DNA of 64,000 nt from Acinetobacter beijerinckii CIP 110307 (GCF_000369005.1 NZ_KB849765.1:620001-684000), one strand, 5' to 3'; numbered from the stretch's first letter, positions 19,483 through 29,210 are shown. Notes: generated by a model from the letters alone, not told the origin. Numbers and translations are program-made.

Positions 19483-19507
19483 GTCTAACTAAATATTTAG
19501 CACATAT

Positions 19508-19537
19508 AAAAAACCAGTCCGATTGGACTGGTTTTTT
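19508..19537. terminator. Bidirectional terminator after purC
   Basis: AAAAAACCAGTCC (19508-19520), loop GATT, GGACTGGTTTTTT (19525-19537). The A and T runs allow use by purC and by the convergent amidohydrolase gene, whose stop is at 19548. Confidence 0.9.
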
Positions 19538-19547
19538 GTTTTTAATA

Positions 19548-21281
19548 TTACTGATTTTGATAAATGAGATTCCCTTCTTTGTAGGTCGCCAACACCTTAA
19601 TATTTTTAATTTTTCGACTAGGGATGGTTAATGGATTTTGATCTAAGATCACCAAATCAGCAAGCTTGCCTTGCGTTAAAGTACCTTTGGTCTGATCTTC
19701 AAAATACTGATAAGCAGCCCAGTCAGTCATTGATTTTAAGGCAAGATAAGGACTTATACGTTCATCTGCACCCAAAACATAATCACTACGTGTCACACGA
19801 TTGACCGTAGCATCGAGCATCATCATGCTATGTGGTGGAACAACGGGAGCGTCGTGATGTTCAGTAAAGATTAAATTTTTCTTTAACGCTGTTGCTGTTG
19901 GCGAAATATGGGCAGCTCGGGTTTCGCCTAAGGTTTGCTGACGATGCCAATCACCCCAATAATAAGTATGTAACGAGAAGAACGAAGGAATAATATCTAA
20001 TGCCTTCAATTGGTCTAGTTGATCATCTCGAATGGTTTGCGAGTGAATCAATACACTTCTGCGATCCGCTTTACCTTGCTTTGCAGTAGCATCTTTGACA
20101 GCACCAATAAACTGATCGATCGCGGCATCACCATTGGCATGTGCAAGCACCTGCCAACTATGTTTGAAGGCTAAATTGATGTATTGATTAACCTGTTGAT
20201 CCTCTTTGATTGCTGGATAGCCTTTGTAGTTTTTATCTTTACCTTCAGGTGGCACTAAATATGGTTGTGTGAGCCAAGCAGTCTTGCCTTGTGGCGAACC
20301 ATCTAAACTAATTTTCACCCCACCTATACGGAAGTGATGATCGTATTGCCGGCTACTTCCTTGCTTGAGCATATATTCTTCACTGGTGGTGATATCAGGA
20401 TAGGAAACGACATCAATCGGAAGATGATTTTGCTTGGCAAGAGCATGCCACATCTCGGTCGTACCCTGATCTGCTCGTCCCTCTTGTACTGTGGTGAAAC
20501 CATTTTTGACATAAGCATCAATGCCTTTACGCGCAATTTCAAACATCACTTGCGGCGGCACATCTTTAAAAATTGAGCCAATCGCCGTAAATAATGCTGA
20601 CTCCTCCAGTACTCCATTCGGAACATTCGAATCTACTTCTCGACGAATCACCCCACCCGCTGGATTGGGGGTATTTTGATTAATGTTGAGTAGTTCTAGT
20701 GCTTTATGATTCACCGAAGCCAAATGACCCGATTGATGTAAGATCATCACGGGTTGATCTTTGGAGACGCGATCTAAATCGGTTGCGGTCGGATGATTTT
20801 GTTCTTTTAGTTGTGCATCATCATAGCCATTGCCTAAGATCCAACCGCCCATCGTTTGAATAACTTGAGGATTTTGTTTTTTCCATTGTGTTAATACCTG
20901 AACCAATGAATCAATATCAGAAACTTGACCATCTGGCGCAGGATAGAGATTTGCAACCATCTGATGAAATCCAACCATATTTACATGACTGTGTGCATCA
21001 ATAAAACTCGGCAAAAGTGTTTTATTTTTTAAATCAATGGATTGGACATTTGAGTTTGCTAAATTCTCTGCTTGCTTTTTTGAACCAACAAAAATGATCT
21101 TCCCATCTTTAACCAGCAAGGCTTCTGCATATGTTGGCGTCATACCTTCCATCGTCAAAATTGAACCACCATAAAACAGTTTTTCAGACCGCTCTCGATC
21201 AAGTGGTGTGCTTGCACAGCCTGATAAAGTAAAGGCAATGATCGTTGCTGTAGTGAGTTTATTGAAATTTCTAAAAGTCAT
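19548..21281 (-). CDS. Lipoprotein amidohydrolase (YtcJ-like, amidohydrolase family 3)
   Basis: A 577-residue zinc hydrolase with a lipoprotein signal ending LSGC (Cys about residue 22), so probably membrane-anchored. The first metal motif is PSFIDAHSHVN near residue 89. Others include HANGDAAIDQFI, HSQTIRDDQL and TEHHDAPVVPPHSMMMLDATVNRVTRS. The C-terminal TQGKLADLVILDQNPL is the family's beta-sandwich return. The substrate is not known; family members hydrolyse amides or related bonds. It shares a terminator with purC. Confidence 0.85.
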   Translation of the reverse strand: MTFRNFNKLTTATIIAFTLSGCASTPLDRERSEKLFYGGSILTMEGMTPTYAEALLVKDGKIIFVGSKKQAENLANSNVQSIDLKNKTLLPSFIDAHSHVNMVGFHQMVANLYPAPDGQVSDIDSLVQVLTQWKKQNPQVIQTMGGWILGNGYDDAQLKEQNHPTATDLDRVSKDQPVMILHQSGHLASVNHKALELLNINQNTPNPAGGVIRREVDSNVPNGVLEESALFTAIGSIFKDVPPQVMFEIARKGIDAYVKNGFTTVQEGRADQGTTEMWHALAKQNHLPIDVVSYPDITTSEEYMLKQGSSRQYDHHFRIGGVKISLDGSPQGKTAWLTQPYLVPPEGKDKNYKGYPAIKEDQQVNQYINLAFKHSWQVLAHANGDAAIDQFIGAVKDATAKQGKADRRSVLIHSQTIRDDQLDQLKALDIIPSFFSLHTYYWGDWHRQQTLGETRAAHISPTATALKKNLIFTEHHDAPVVPPHSMMMLDATVNRVTRSDYVLGADERISPYLALKSMTDWAAYQYFEDQTKGTLTQGKLADLVILDQNPLTIPSRKIKNIKVLATYKEGNLIYQNQ

Positions 21282-21414
21282 AGATTAAAACCATATTTTT
21301 ATTATGCCTTTTTAGATTAAATCGCATTCTTTCTGATATAAAAAGGCATAACTTGTTATTTTTGTAATGCTTGATCAATTCTTGAATAAATAAATAGTGT
21401 CAACCACTGTAAAT

Positions 21415-22299
21415 TTATGACTTCGTCTTTGTCGCCAACCAACAGAGTATAGAACCGACGCATACCATCAGCGCACCATACCAAAAAGAAAGACCCAATG
21501 GCGTATTCAGTAACAATGCAGCAAAAAAAGCGGATAAAACGGGAATAAAATAAGAGGCACCCGCCAATAAAGTTACATTGCCATGTAAAATCCCGACATT
21601 CCAAGCTGCGTAACCAAAACCCATCGCCGCAGCTGCGAAAACTAACGAAATGGAGGATGACCAGTCAAAATCAAATCCGCTTCCACCCATCACCAAATAT
21701 TTAATCCAAAGCACAATCGACACCAAAATAAAGAACAAAGTGATGCCATTCACTCCATTGGCGATCCTTGCGGTCAGCGTACAATAAGCTGCCCACAACA
21801 ACGTACCCATAAATGCCAATCCATAGCTGAGCGGATTTTGTTGAATGTTCGCTGTCATGCCGATCAAATCAAATCCTTGATCTCCCCCCAAAACCCAACA
21901 AATACCAAGTAGAGAAACAACGAAACCAGGAATGATGAGAAAATTTGCTTTTTGTTGATTAAATAAAATCGCCGCAACCATGGTGAAAGTCGGCCATAAA
22001 TAATTGACCATTCCGACTTCAATTGCCTGTCGATTATTATTGCTGTAGCCAATCGAAAGAGATAAACAAATTTCATAGGCGACAAATAAAAGAGCACCCC
22101 AAATCAAATAATTTTTTGGAAAGCTTTTTAGGCGAGTCCAGCCGACTGAGAAAAACAGGAAAATTGAAGCAAGCGTGTAGATTAATGCGGCTCCACCGAC
22201 CGCACCAAAATGACTGCTGACATCTTTGATCAAAGCAACAATCAAACTCCATAACAAGATTGCAATCAATCCAACCAGCGTCGCTTTTTTTGTGTTCAT
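21415..22299 (-). CDS. yddG: DMT/EamA exporter, YddG-like aromatic amino acid exporter
   Basis: A 294-residue inner-membrane protein with ten hydrophobic helices arranged as two EamA repeats (about residues 5-140 and 150-290). The N-terminal TLVGLIAILLWSLIVALIKDVSSHFGAVGGAALIYTLAS and the segment EVGMVNYLWPTFTMV agree with YddG, which exports aromatic amino acids and some toxic analogues. The exact substrate here is inferred. It lies between the amidohydrolase and rarA with no tight linkage to either. Confidence 0.78.
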   Translation of the reverse strand: MNTKKATLVGLIAILLWSLIVALIKDVSSHFGAVGGAALIYTLASIFLFFSVGWTRLKSFPKNYLIWGALLFVAYEICLSLSIGYSNNNRQAIEVGMVNYLWPTFTMVAAILFNQQKANFLIIPGFVVSLLGICWVLGGDQGFDLIGMTANIQQNPLSYGLAFMGTLLWAAYCTLTARIANGVNGITLFFILVSIVLWIKYLVMGGSGFDFDWSSSISLVFAAAAMGFGYAAWNVGILHGNVTLLAGASYFIPVLSAFFAALLLNTPLGLSFWYGALMVCVGSILCWLATKTKS

Positions 22300-22399
22300 C
22301 TTTATACAAATTGGAAGTGTAAATCACAGCAAAGTCCTTATTTACATCAGAACTTTGCTTTGGAAAATTTAAAAAATAGCAAATACCAAAAATACTTAC

Positions 22400-23677
22400 C
22401 TACTGCTGTTGTTGTTCCTGCTGCCAACGGCGTTGTTGTAAACGTTCACCTTCAACTTCACGTTTATTTAAGGCGCGTTCATAGAGCTTAGTACCACGCA
22501 ACTCAGGTGGTAAATATTCTTGCAGCACAAAATGTTCTGGATAATTATGTGGATACAGGTAATCCACCCCATAACCTTGCTGTTTCATCAATTTGGTCGG
22601 AGCATTTCTTAAATGCAAAGGTACAGGTAAATTTGCAGTTTTTTCAGCAAGTTCTAAAGCCTTATTAATCGCAAGATAAGTGCTGTTACTTTTCGGACTC
22701 GTCGCTAAGTACACCGCACATTGTCCTAAAATAATACGCGCCTCAGGCATGCCCACTGCTTGGACTGAACGGAAGCACTCTCCTGCTAACAGCAGAGCAT
22801 TTGGATTTGAATTGCCAATGTCTTCCGATGCGGCAATCAACATTCGACGTGCGATAAAGATTGGATCTTCGCCGCCTTTTAGCATACGTGCCATCCAGTA
22901 CAATGTTGCATCTGGATCACTTCCCCGAATCGACTTGATAAATGCCGAAACCAGATCGTAATGCTGTTCGCCAGATTTGTCATAGCGTGCAATATTTTGC
23001 TGCGCGACTTTAACAACGATGGCATTGGTTACGATATTTTCGATATCAGGTTCAAAAGTACTGGCAATGAGATCAATCAGATTAAGTGCTTTGCGTGCAT
23101 CACCCGCAGCAAATTGAATCAGTGCATCATATTCTTCAATTTGAATAAAACGCTGTTTTAAAAACTTATCGCTTTGGATGGCTTTATTGAGTAAGGTCTG
23201 AATCGAATCGGCATCTAGACTATTTAGCGTATAAACCTGACAACGAGAAAGCAGCGCACTATTCACTTCAAACGATGGATTTTCGGTCGTCGCTCCAATT
23301 AAGGTGATTTTTCCTTTCTCAACGGCATTCAGTAAGGCATCTTGCTGCGATTTATTGAAGCGATGGATCTCATCAATAAATACCACAGGCGTTAACAGAT
23401 CACCGCTTTCTGCGATCACCTCACGTAACTCTTTTACACCCGTATTCAGTGCAGATAGGCTGATAAAAGGACGATCCACTGCTTGAGCCAGTAATAATGC
23501 AATCGTTGTTTTCCCGACCCCTGGTGGCCCCCAAAAGATGATTGAAGGCAAGTGCCCTTGATCAATCATCTGACGTAAAGGGGCATTTTCACCTAGCAAA
23601 TGATCTTGTCCAATAATTTCGGACAAGTCACGAGGACGTAAACGTTCAGGTAAAGGAATATGCGTATCTGACATCAT
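22400..23677 (-). CDS. rarA: Replication-associated recombination protein A (MgsA)
   Basis: A clamp-loader-like AAA+ ATPase that acts at stalled replication forks. About 425 residues. PERLRPRDLSEIIGQDHLLG is the N-terminal signature; Walker A is GPPGVGKTT near residue 50, Walker B VVFIDEIHRF, sensor 1 IGATTENPSFE. The C-terminal tetramerisation domain includes MLKGGEDPIFIARRM and ASEDIGNSNP. The start is one of two adjacent ATGs (23677, 23674); an in-frame GTG precedes them. The tail is a Gln/Arg-rich stretch, probably disordered. Confidence 0.95.
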   Translation of the reverse strand: MMSDTHIPLPERLRPRDLSEIIGQDHLLGENAPLRQMIDQGHLPSIIFWGPPGVGKTTIALLLAQAVDRPFISLSALNTGVKELREVIAESGDLLTPVVFIDEIHRFNKSQQDALLNAVEKGKITLIGATTENPSFEVNSALLSRCQVYTLNSLDADSIQTLLNKAIQSDKFLKQRFIQIEEYDALIQFAAGDARKALNLIDLIASTFEPDIENIVTNAIVVKVAQQNIARYDKSGEQHYDLVSAFIKSIRGSDPDATLYWMARMLKGGEDPIFIARRMLIAASEDIGNSNPNALLLAGECFRSVQAVGMPEARIILGQCAVYLATSPKSNSTYLAINKALELAEKTANLPVPLHLRNAPTKLMKQQGYGVDYLYPHNYPEHFVLQEYLPPELRGTKLYERALNKREVEGERLQQRRWQQEQQQQ

Positions 23678-23757
23678 CACTGGCTTTATGATCTTTTAAC
23701 CCTAGTCTATTGTGTCTAACACAAATCTACAATTTGAATCTGTACGCACGCGACACT

Positions 23758-24945
23758 CTATTGCGTACTGTTGACTTGAATCAACTGCTGCATCACGCCA
23801 TAGCTGGCTTTAATTCGTTCTTCGTTTGGAAAATTAGTATTGGCTAACATCACAATCCCGATTTTTTTTTGCGGAATAAAGGCGGCATAGACACCAAAAC
23901 CATTGGTTGATCCCGTTTTATTAAAGAATGTTGCTGCTGAAGCAATTCTTGGTTGTTTAACCGCGATCGCAGTATGGCTTTCTAAAGCCATTTTGCTTGA
24001 ATTACCTTGTAAAAGTGTCTCAAGCTTAACAGGATAAGTATATTGCTCCCATCCTAAGCCCTGCGTCATTGCAGCAACTTTAAAATAACCCACATGGGTA
24101 TTTTCAATCGCTTTGCGAAGAGGTTGTTTCAATTTTGATGGATTGATCTGCGCATCCAAAAACTTCAACATATCAGAACTACTACTTTTTATACCATAGG
24201 CTTCTGCATCAAACATACCCGACGTTACACGCATCGGTTGGTTGTTTTTATAGCCCCAAGCGTAGTGTGGCAATTGCTGTGTAGGGACATTGATAAAACT
24301 TTGTGTCATATCCAATTGAGGAAAAAGCGTTTTTTCAACCAATTCGGCGTATGGTTTTTTCATCGCCAAAGCTGTGACATAACCCATTAATCCAATACTT
24401 GGGTTGGAATATTGACGTGCCGCGCCAACTTTGGTTTTTGCTCGCCAGTTTTGAAAATATTGAATCATCTGTTGCTGTTGCACGACTTCATCTGGAAATT
24501 GCAACGGAAAGCCACCTGCACTATAGGTGCCTAAATTCAAAATAGTAGCTTGATTAACGGCAGTATTTTTGAGTTCAGGAAAATATTTAGCAGGATGATC
24601 AGAGAAAGACAACTGTCCTTGTGCCTGCGCATAGCCCGCTAAAGTCGCATTGAACGTTTTACTAACAGAACCAAGTTCAAATAAGGTACTGTTGCTGACC
24701 GCTTGTTTGCTTTGCTGCGAAGCAACACCATAATTCACAAAATAGTGTTTGCCATTTAAAGTCACAGCAACCGCCAGACCTGGAATTTTGTATCGTTCTA
24801 AGAGCGGTTTAAATTGCTGATCAACAATTTTCTTCACCTGTAAATCTGTTAAAGGCTGTGCCCATAAACTTGAGCTACAAGATAAAAGTCCAATCAACAT
24901 GAATGTCTTTTTTGAAAATAAAGTTTGGTATTTCAATTGAATCAT
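23758..24945 (-). CDS. Class C beta-lactamase, divergent ADC-type
   Basis: A serine beta-lactamase of class C. In the 395-residue form the motifs are S93-V-S-K96 (nucleophile), Y179-S-N and K343-T-G, followed by STNGFG. A signal peptide ends near SSLWA-Q, so it acts in the periplasm. Motifs and length agree with the Acinetobacter ADC cephalosporinases, but many positions differ, so I call it a divergent relative rather than a named ADC. Starts at GTG 24957 and ATG 24945 are both possible; neither has a strong ribosome site. It begins just after the PQQ-type dehydrogenase and is probably co-transcribed with it. There is no ampR and no insertion sequence upstream. Confidence 0.85.
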   Translation of the reverse strand: MIQLKYQTLFSKKTFMLIGLLSCSSSLWAQPLTDLQVKKIVDQQFKPLLERYKIPGLAVAVTLNGKHYFVNYGVASQQSKQAVSNSTLFELGSVSKTFNATLAGYAQAQGQLSFSDHPAKYFPELKNTAVNQATILNLGTYSAGGFPLQFPDEVVQQQQMIQYFQNWRAKTKVGAARQYSNPSIGLMGYVTALAMKKPYAELVEKTLFPQLDMTQSFINVPTQQLPHYAWGYKNNQPMRVTSGMFDAEAYGIKSSSSDMLKFLDAQINPSKLKQPLRKAIENTHVGYFKVAAMTQGLGWEQYTYPVKLETLLQGNSSKMALESHTAIAVKQPRIASAATFFNKTGSTNGFGVYAAFIPQKKIGIVMLANTNFPNEERIKASYGVMQQLIQVNSTQ

Positions 24946-24968
24946 TAATTTTTTCACTTCATTAAAAT

Positions 24969-26126
24969 TTAGTTGCTACTCAGTTTGAGTAATCTCGCTT
25001 TAGAACCATCTTCAATTACCCAAATCGAGCCATCTTGTGCTTGTTGTAAACCACGAATCCGTTGTTTCATGTCTAGACGCTGAACTTCTTTCGCAGGTTG
25101 CGATTTTAGATCAACTACCACAATCGATTTAGATGACAAGCCACCAATTAAGGCTTTCTGTTGCCATAGAGGGAATTTATTACCTGTGTAAATCATCATG
25201 CTAGAAGGTGAAATTACAGGTGTCCAATCAATTGCAGGCGCTTTAAATTCTGGGCGCGTCTTGTGATCTGGAATCGGTAATCCAGAATAGTGATCACCAT
25301 TCGATACAATTGGATAGCCATAGTTCGCCCCTTTGAGAATGAGATTAAGTTCATCCCCTCCTTTTGGCCCCATTTCAACTACCCACAATTGCCCCTGCCC
25401 ATCAAATGCCATGCCTAATGGATTACGATGCCCCAATGACCAAATTTCAGCAGTAACGCCTGCTTGTTGGCTAAATGGATTATCAGCTGCTGGAGAACCA
25501 TCTTCATTCAATCGGAGAATCTTACCTAAATTGCTTTTGATATCTTGGGCAGGATCAAATTTTTGTCGCTCTCCCGAACTTATCCAAAGCTTTCCATCAG
25601 CACCAAACAGCATACGATGACCATAATGTCCTTGTCCTGAAACCTTAGGTGTTTGCTGCCAGATTGTTTTTAAGTCCGTGAGCTTCGGTTGTACGGGATT
25701 AGATAAATCGAGTTTGGCGCGGGCAATCTCAGCCCCATATCCACCCCGACCTTTAACCGCATAACTGAGATAGATCCAATGATTACTGGCAAAATCCGGA
25801 TGTAAAATCACATCACCCAAACCACCTTGCCCACCATAACTCACCGCAGGAATACCTTGAATATTGAGACTGGTTTTAGTTTTGGGATCAAATAATTTTA
25901 ACTGCCCTTTGCGCTCAGTCACTAATAAACGTTGATCGGGCAATACTGCGATCGCCCAAGGCTCATCGAACTGAGCAAGCGCTTCGACTTGGTAAGTCTG
26001 ATTTATAGATGTTTTACTAGCTTGAACCGAAGCCTCAGGTGTTTTGGAATTGGTATTATTTGGACCGCAGGCAAGCAGTAACAGAGCGCTACTACAAATT
26101 AAAGGTGTTACTAACAGTTTTTTCAT
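24969..26126 (-). CDS. PQQ-dependent sugar dehydrogenase, lipoprotein (YliI/Asd-like)
   Basis: A 385-residue six-bladed beta-propeller of the soluble glucose/aldose sugar dehydrogenase family, with lipobox LLAC near residue 20. Signature segments are FDEPWAIAVLPD, GQGGLGDVILHPDF, GHRNPLGMAFD, GDELNLILKGANYGYP and RIRGLQQAQDGSIWVIED. Members oxidise aldose sugars in the periplasm with PQQ. Strong ribosome site (GGGAG) before ATG 26126. The downstream class C beta-lactamase gene starts 11-23 nt after its stop. Confidence 0.85.
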   Translation of the reverse strand: MKKLLVTPLICSSALLLLACGPNNTNSKTPEASVQASKTSINQTYQVEALAQFDEPWAIAVLPDQRLLVTERKGQLKLFDPKTKTSLNIQGIPAVSYGGQGGLGDVILHPDFASNHWIYLSYAVKGRGGYGAEIARAKLDLSNPVQPKLTDLKTIWQQTPKVSGQGHYGHRMLFGADGKLWISSGERQKFDPAQDIKSNLGKILRLNEDGSPAADNPFSQQAGVTAEIWSLGHRNPLGMAFDGQGQLWVVEMGPKGGDELNLILKGANYGYPIVSNGDHYSGLPIPDHKTRPEFKAPAIDWTPVISPSSMMIYTGNKFPLWQQKALIGGLSSKSIVVVDLKSQPAKEVQRLDMKQRIRGLQQAQDGSIWVIEDGSKARLLKLSSN

Positions 26127-26231
26127 TGCTGATCTCCCTTCACATCAGTTCATCTTACGGAGATCTGCATATAGAAATACTGTAAAAATGTTGTTTTTAC
26201 TCATATTGGTTAAATGAATGAAGTCTAAATA

Positions 26232-26684
26232 TTAGCGTATCCAGCGCACTACATAGTCTTCGATATCTTCTTCATTAATTTCAACTTCTGAAATACAACG
26301 CCCTGCCGCCGATTTTTTAGCTTTAATCACACTTTGGCGAGAACCTGTATTTAAATAGTGCCATGAAGGTAAATTTTTTCCTTCATTTAAGCGTCGATAA
26401 GCGCAACTCGGTGGCAACCATGTAATCGTTTGCAAACGTTCTGGCGTCAATTGGATGCAATCTGCAACATGCTGCTGACGATTGATATAGTCCGAGCAGC
26501 GTGCGGTCTTACAATCGAGTAATTTACATGCCACTTTAGTGTAGGCGACTTCAGCCGTATCTTCGTCTTCTAGTTTTACCAAACAACATAAACCACAGCC
26601 ATCGCAGAGTGCTTCCCACTCAGTATTATTCAACTGATCAAGCGGATATTGTTTCCAAAAATTGGGTCTTAATTCAGCAGACAT
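26232..26684 (-). CDS. YcgN family cysteine-cluster protein (UPF0260)
   Basis: A 150-residue protein of the YkgJ/YcgN type. The cluster DGCGLCCLVKLEDEDT with further cysteines in KVACKLLDCKTARCSDY is the family's metal-binding signature, probably for zinc or an Fe-S centre. The LTPERLQTITWLPPSCAYR and LPSWHYL segments match YcgN. Function is unknown. It stands alone, with the DUF1328 gene divergent 190 bp away. Confidence 0.88.
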   Translation of the reverse strand: MSAELRPNFWKQYPLDQLNNTEWEALCDGCGLCCLVKLEDEDTAEVAYTKVACKLLDCKTARCSDYINRQQHVADCIQLTPERLQTITWLPPSCAYRRLNEGKNLPSWHYLNTGSRQSVIKAKKSAAGRCISEVEINEEDIEDYVVRWIR

Positions 26685-26873
26685 ACGGGTGCGTTTCGGG
26701 CTAAAAAATCAGTATTAATTATAGCATTTATTATTCAACAAGCTGGTTTTAGATGCGCTTAACTGATTAACAATTCTTAATCATTTCAACACTTCAACCA
26801 CAGAAAAACCACATTTAGTTTAAAAAACACACGCTATAGTAAGCACATAACGATAAATTTAGGAGGAAGTAAT

Positions 26874-27032
26874 ATGTTCCGCTGGGCTATTATTTTTGCA
26901 GTGATTGCATTAATTGCTAGTTTACTTGGTTTTGGTGGTGTTGCAGGTTTATCTAAAGACTTCGCCGTAATCTTACTGGTGGTTGCAGCCATACTTGCCG
27001 TAGTTGGTTTCTTATCACGTGGTAAAGTTTAG
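26874..27032 (+). CDS. DUF1328 (YtjA family) small membrane protein
   Basis: A 52-residue protein with two membrane helices (about residues 3-20 and 30-47) separated by [11 protein letters not shown], ending SRGKV. The pattern [20 protein letters not shown] with GxAG in the loop matches DUF1328. A consensus Shine-Dalgarno AGGAGG at 26861-26866 sets the start. Such proteins are often stress-induced in gammaproteobacteria, but the function is unknown. It has its own terminator, so it is a single-gene unit. Confidence 0.9.
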   Translation: MFRWAIIFAVIALIASLLGFGGVAGLSKDFAVILLVVAAILAVVGFLSRGKV

Positions 27033-27061
27033 CTTTCTAAGAATTAGAAACTGAATAAAAT

Positions 27062-27094
27062 AAAAAAGAAGAATCATCGTATTCTTCTTTTTTT
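27062..27094 (+). terminator. Terminator of the DUF1328 gene
   Basis: AAAAAAGAAGAAT (27062-27074), loop CATCGT, ATTCTTCTTTTTT (27081-27093): an AU-rich stem with a T-run. Confidence 0.75.
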
Positions 27095-27194
27095 ATTTCT
27101 AGCTTCTCATTTCACCTAAAAAATTTTACATCTCGTCCATCATATTATTTTATGCTTTATCCACTATTTTAAAAATACAGTTTGGGATCTGAAA

Positions 27195-27932
27195 ATGAGT
27201 TTTTCTATTACTACTCGTGAAATTGAATATACAGCAGCAGATGGTCAACGCTTAATCGGTTATTTTGCCTCACCTGTTGTAGATCAACCTGTTGCAGGTG
27301 TAATCGTCGCACCTGAATGGTGGGGACGTAACGAATATACGGAACAACGTGCACGCGAACTTGCAGCACATGGCTTTGCTGCCTTAGCAATCGATATGTA
27401 CGGTGATAAAAAAGTTACTACGGCCGTACCTCAAGCTTCAGAATGGATGAATCAAACCTTTGAACAACCAAATACGATCGTCAATCGTGCAAAGGCAGGT
27501 CTAGCGACCTTAGCTGCACAACCTGAAGTCAATGCTGATAAGCTGGCGGCAATTGGCTTTTGCTATGGTGGTAAAGTTGTACTTGATTTAGCTCGCTCTG
27601 GTGCAGATATCAAAGCAGTTGCGACATTCCATGCGGTATTAGCGACCAATGCTCCTGCTCAAAAAGATCAAATTAAAGCGGAAATTTTAGTACTGCATGG
27701 CGAACTTGATAGCATGGTGACTTTAGATGATGTCGCAAGTTTCCGTCAGGAAATGCATGATGCAAATGTAGATCATGAAGTGATTATCTTTGAAGATGCA
27801 AAACACGGTTTTAGTAATCCACTCGCAGATGAGCGTGCCAAAGCGAATCATGTTGATCTCGGTTATAACGCAGAAGCAGAACGTCAAGGTCTTGAAGCGA
27901 TGTATGAGTTGTTAGATAAATATTTAAAGTGA
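27195..27932 (+). CDS. Dienelactone hydrolase family protein
   Basis: A 245-residue alpha/beta hydrolase with a cysteine nucleophile: GFCYGG puts it at Cys123. The acid and base of the triad are expected in VLHGELDSMV and DAKHGFSNP (His). The N-terminal GVIVAPEWWGRNEY is also typical. Real dienelactone hydrolases act in chlorocatechol breakdown, but no such pathway genes are nearby, so the substrate is unknown. It stands alone, with a hairpin downstream. Confidence 0.88.
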   Translation: MSFSITTREIEYTAADGQRLIGYFASPVVDQPVAGVIVAPEWWGRNEYTEQRARELAAHGFAALAIDMYGDKKVTTAVPQASEWMNQTFEQPNTIVNRAKAGLATLAAQPEVNADKLAAIGFCYGGKVVLDLARSGADIKAVATFHAVLATNAPAQKDQIKAEILVLHGELDSMVTLDDVASFRQEMHDANVDHEVIIFEDAKHGFSNPLADERAKANHVDLGYNAEAERQGLEAMYELLDKYLK

Positions 27933-27969
27933 TTGATAAGCTTACAAACTTTCGATAATGCTTAATCGT

Positions 27970-27997
27970 GCAAAGGCGGCATGAATATCGCCTTTGC
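27970..27997 (+). terminator. Hairpin after the dienelactone hydrolase gene
   Basis: GCAAAGGCG (27970-27978), 10-nt loop, CGCCTTTGC (27989-27997): a perfect 9-bp stem without a T-run. A weak terminator or a 3'-end stabiliser. Confidence 0.5.
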
Positions 27998-28100
27998 TCT
28001 AGCAAACATTAACTCGCATTCACATCAATATTTACTGTATCACTATTGGATCATGTATTTTTGAAAGATAGATAACATCCTATCAATCCCTGATTTCCGC

Positions 28101-28106
28101 TATAAT
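28101..28106 (+). promoter_or_regulatory. mutY: -10 hexamer before mutY
   Basis: A perfect TATAAT, 28 nt upstream of the mutY ATG. No good -35 hexamer stands 16-18 nt before it, so the promoter is only suggested. Confidence 0.35.
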
Positions 28107-28134
28107 GCCCCTCTGCTTTTGATTGTTCTGATTC

Positions 28135-29172
28135 ATGTCTGATTTTTCATTTTCTGATGCGCTGCTTACATGGTTTGACCAACACGGTCGTCATGACTTA
28201 CCGTGGCAAGTCGCGGATGACCCTTACAAAGTTTGGGTCTCAGAAATCATGTTGCAGCAAACACAAGTCAAAACAGTGCTGCAATATTTTGATCGTTTTA
28301 TTCAACGCTTTCCGACTGTCAATGATTTGGGTCAAGCCAGTTGGGATGATGTTGCCCCGTACTGGGCAGGTTTAGGTTATTACGCTAGAGCAAGGAATTT
28401 GCACAAAGCGGCAGGCATTGTAAAGCAGCAAGGAAAGTTTCCTGAGACATTAGAACAGTGGATCGAACTACCAGGTATTGGACCATCCACAGCGGGTGCA
28501 CTGATGTCTCTCGGATTACGCCAATATGGCGTAATCATGGATGGTAACGTGAAACGTGTTTTAGCTCGATTCTTTGCTATCGAAGATGATTTATCTAAAC
28601 CACAACATGAACGTGCTTTATGGCAAATCGCAAAAGACCTATGCCCACAACAACGCAACCATGATTACACTCAGGCGATTATGGACTTGGGTGCAACCAT
28701 CTGTACACCGAGAAAACCCTTATGTCTTTACTGCCCAATGCAGCAGCACTGTCAAGCTTATCAACAAGGATTAGAACAAGAACTGCCCTTTAAAAAAGCT
28801 AAAAAGCCTGTGCCTATAAAAACGGCAGATATTTTAGTGATTCAATCTGGTGAGGAATGGCTTTGGCATCAACGTGAAGCGCATGGTTTATGGGGTGGTT
28901 TATATTGTCTGCCAATTATTGAGCAGACAACCGAACTACAACAGATTGAGCAACACTTTAAACTACAAGCTCAAGTATCATCTTTACAGATTAGTCATAG
29001 TTTTACCCATTTCACTTGGTTGTTAAATGAAAAACTGTTCCACGTGGAACATGATCAAAAAGAACAACTCAGCATTGAACTGAACGGGATATGGCTTAAT
29101 CCTGAAACGGCGATTGCGAAAGGCATTCCCACTGCCATGAAAAAATTGATTACAGCTAAACAAAAATCGTGA
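28135..29172 (+). CDS. mutY: Adenine DNA glycosylase
   Basis: Removes adenine mispaired with 8-oxoguanine. The 345 residues have Glu37 (VWVSEIMLQQTQ), the helix-hairpin-helix LPGIGPSTAGAL with Asp136 (IMDGNVKRVLAR), and the [4Fe-4S] cluster cysteines 190, 197, 200 and 206. The C-terminal NUDIX-like domain that recognises 8-oxoG follows (LWHQREAHGLWGGLYCLP). The M23 lipoprotein gene follows after 38 bp, with its own ribosome site. Another repair glycosylase, tag, lies 0.9 kb downstream. Confidence 0.96.
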   Translation: MSDFSFSDALLTWFDQHGRHDLPWQVADDPYKVWVSEIMLQQTQVKTVLQYFDRFIQRFPTVNDLGQASWDDVAPYWAGLGYYARARNLHKAAGIVKQQGKFPETLEQWIELPGIGPSTAGALMSLGLRQYGVIMDGNVKRVLARFFAIEDDLSKPQHERALWQIAKDLCPQQRNHDYTQAIMDLGATICTPRKPLCLYCPMQQHCQAYQQGLEQELPFKKAKKPVPIKTADILVIQSGEEWLWHQREAHGLWGGLYCLPIIEQTTELQQIEQHFKLQAQVSSLQISHSFTHFTWLLNEKLFHVEHDQKEQLSIELNGIWLNPETAIAKGIPTAMKKLITAKQKS

Positions 29173-29210
29173 TGTTATTTATGCTGTAAATCAGAACGCA
29201 AGGAGTTTTT

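Noticed and set aside
23681-26231. Possible mobile origin of the beta-lactamase region
   Set aside because: No transposase, inverted-repeat ends or target duplication seen; flanking genes rarA and ycgN are ordinary chromosomal genes.
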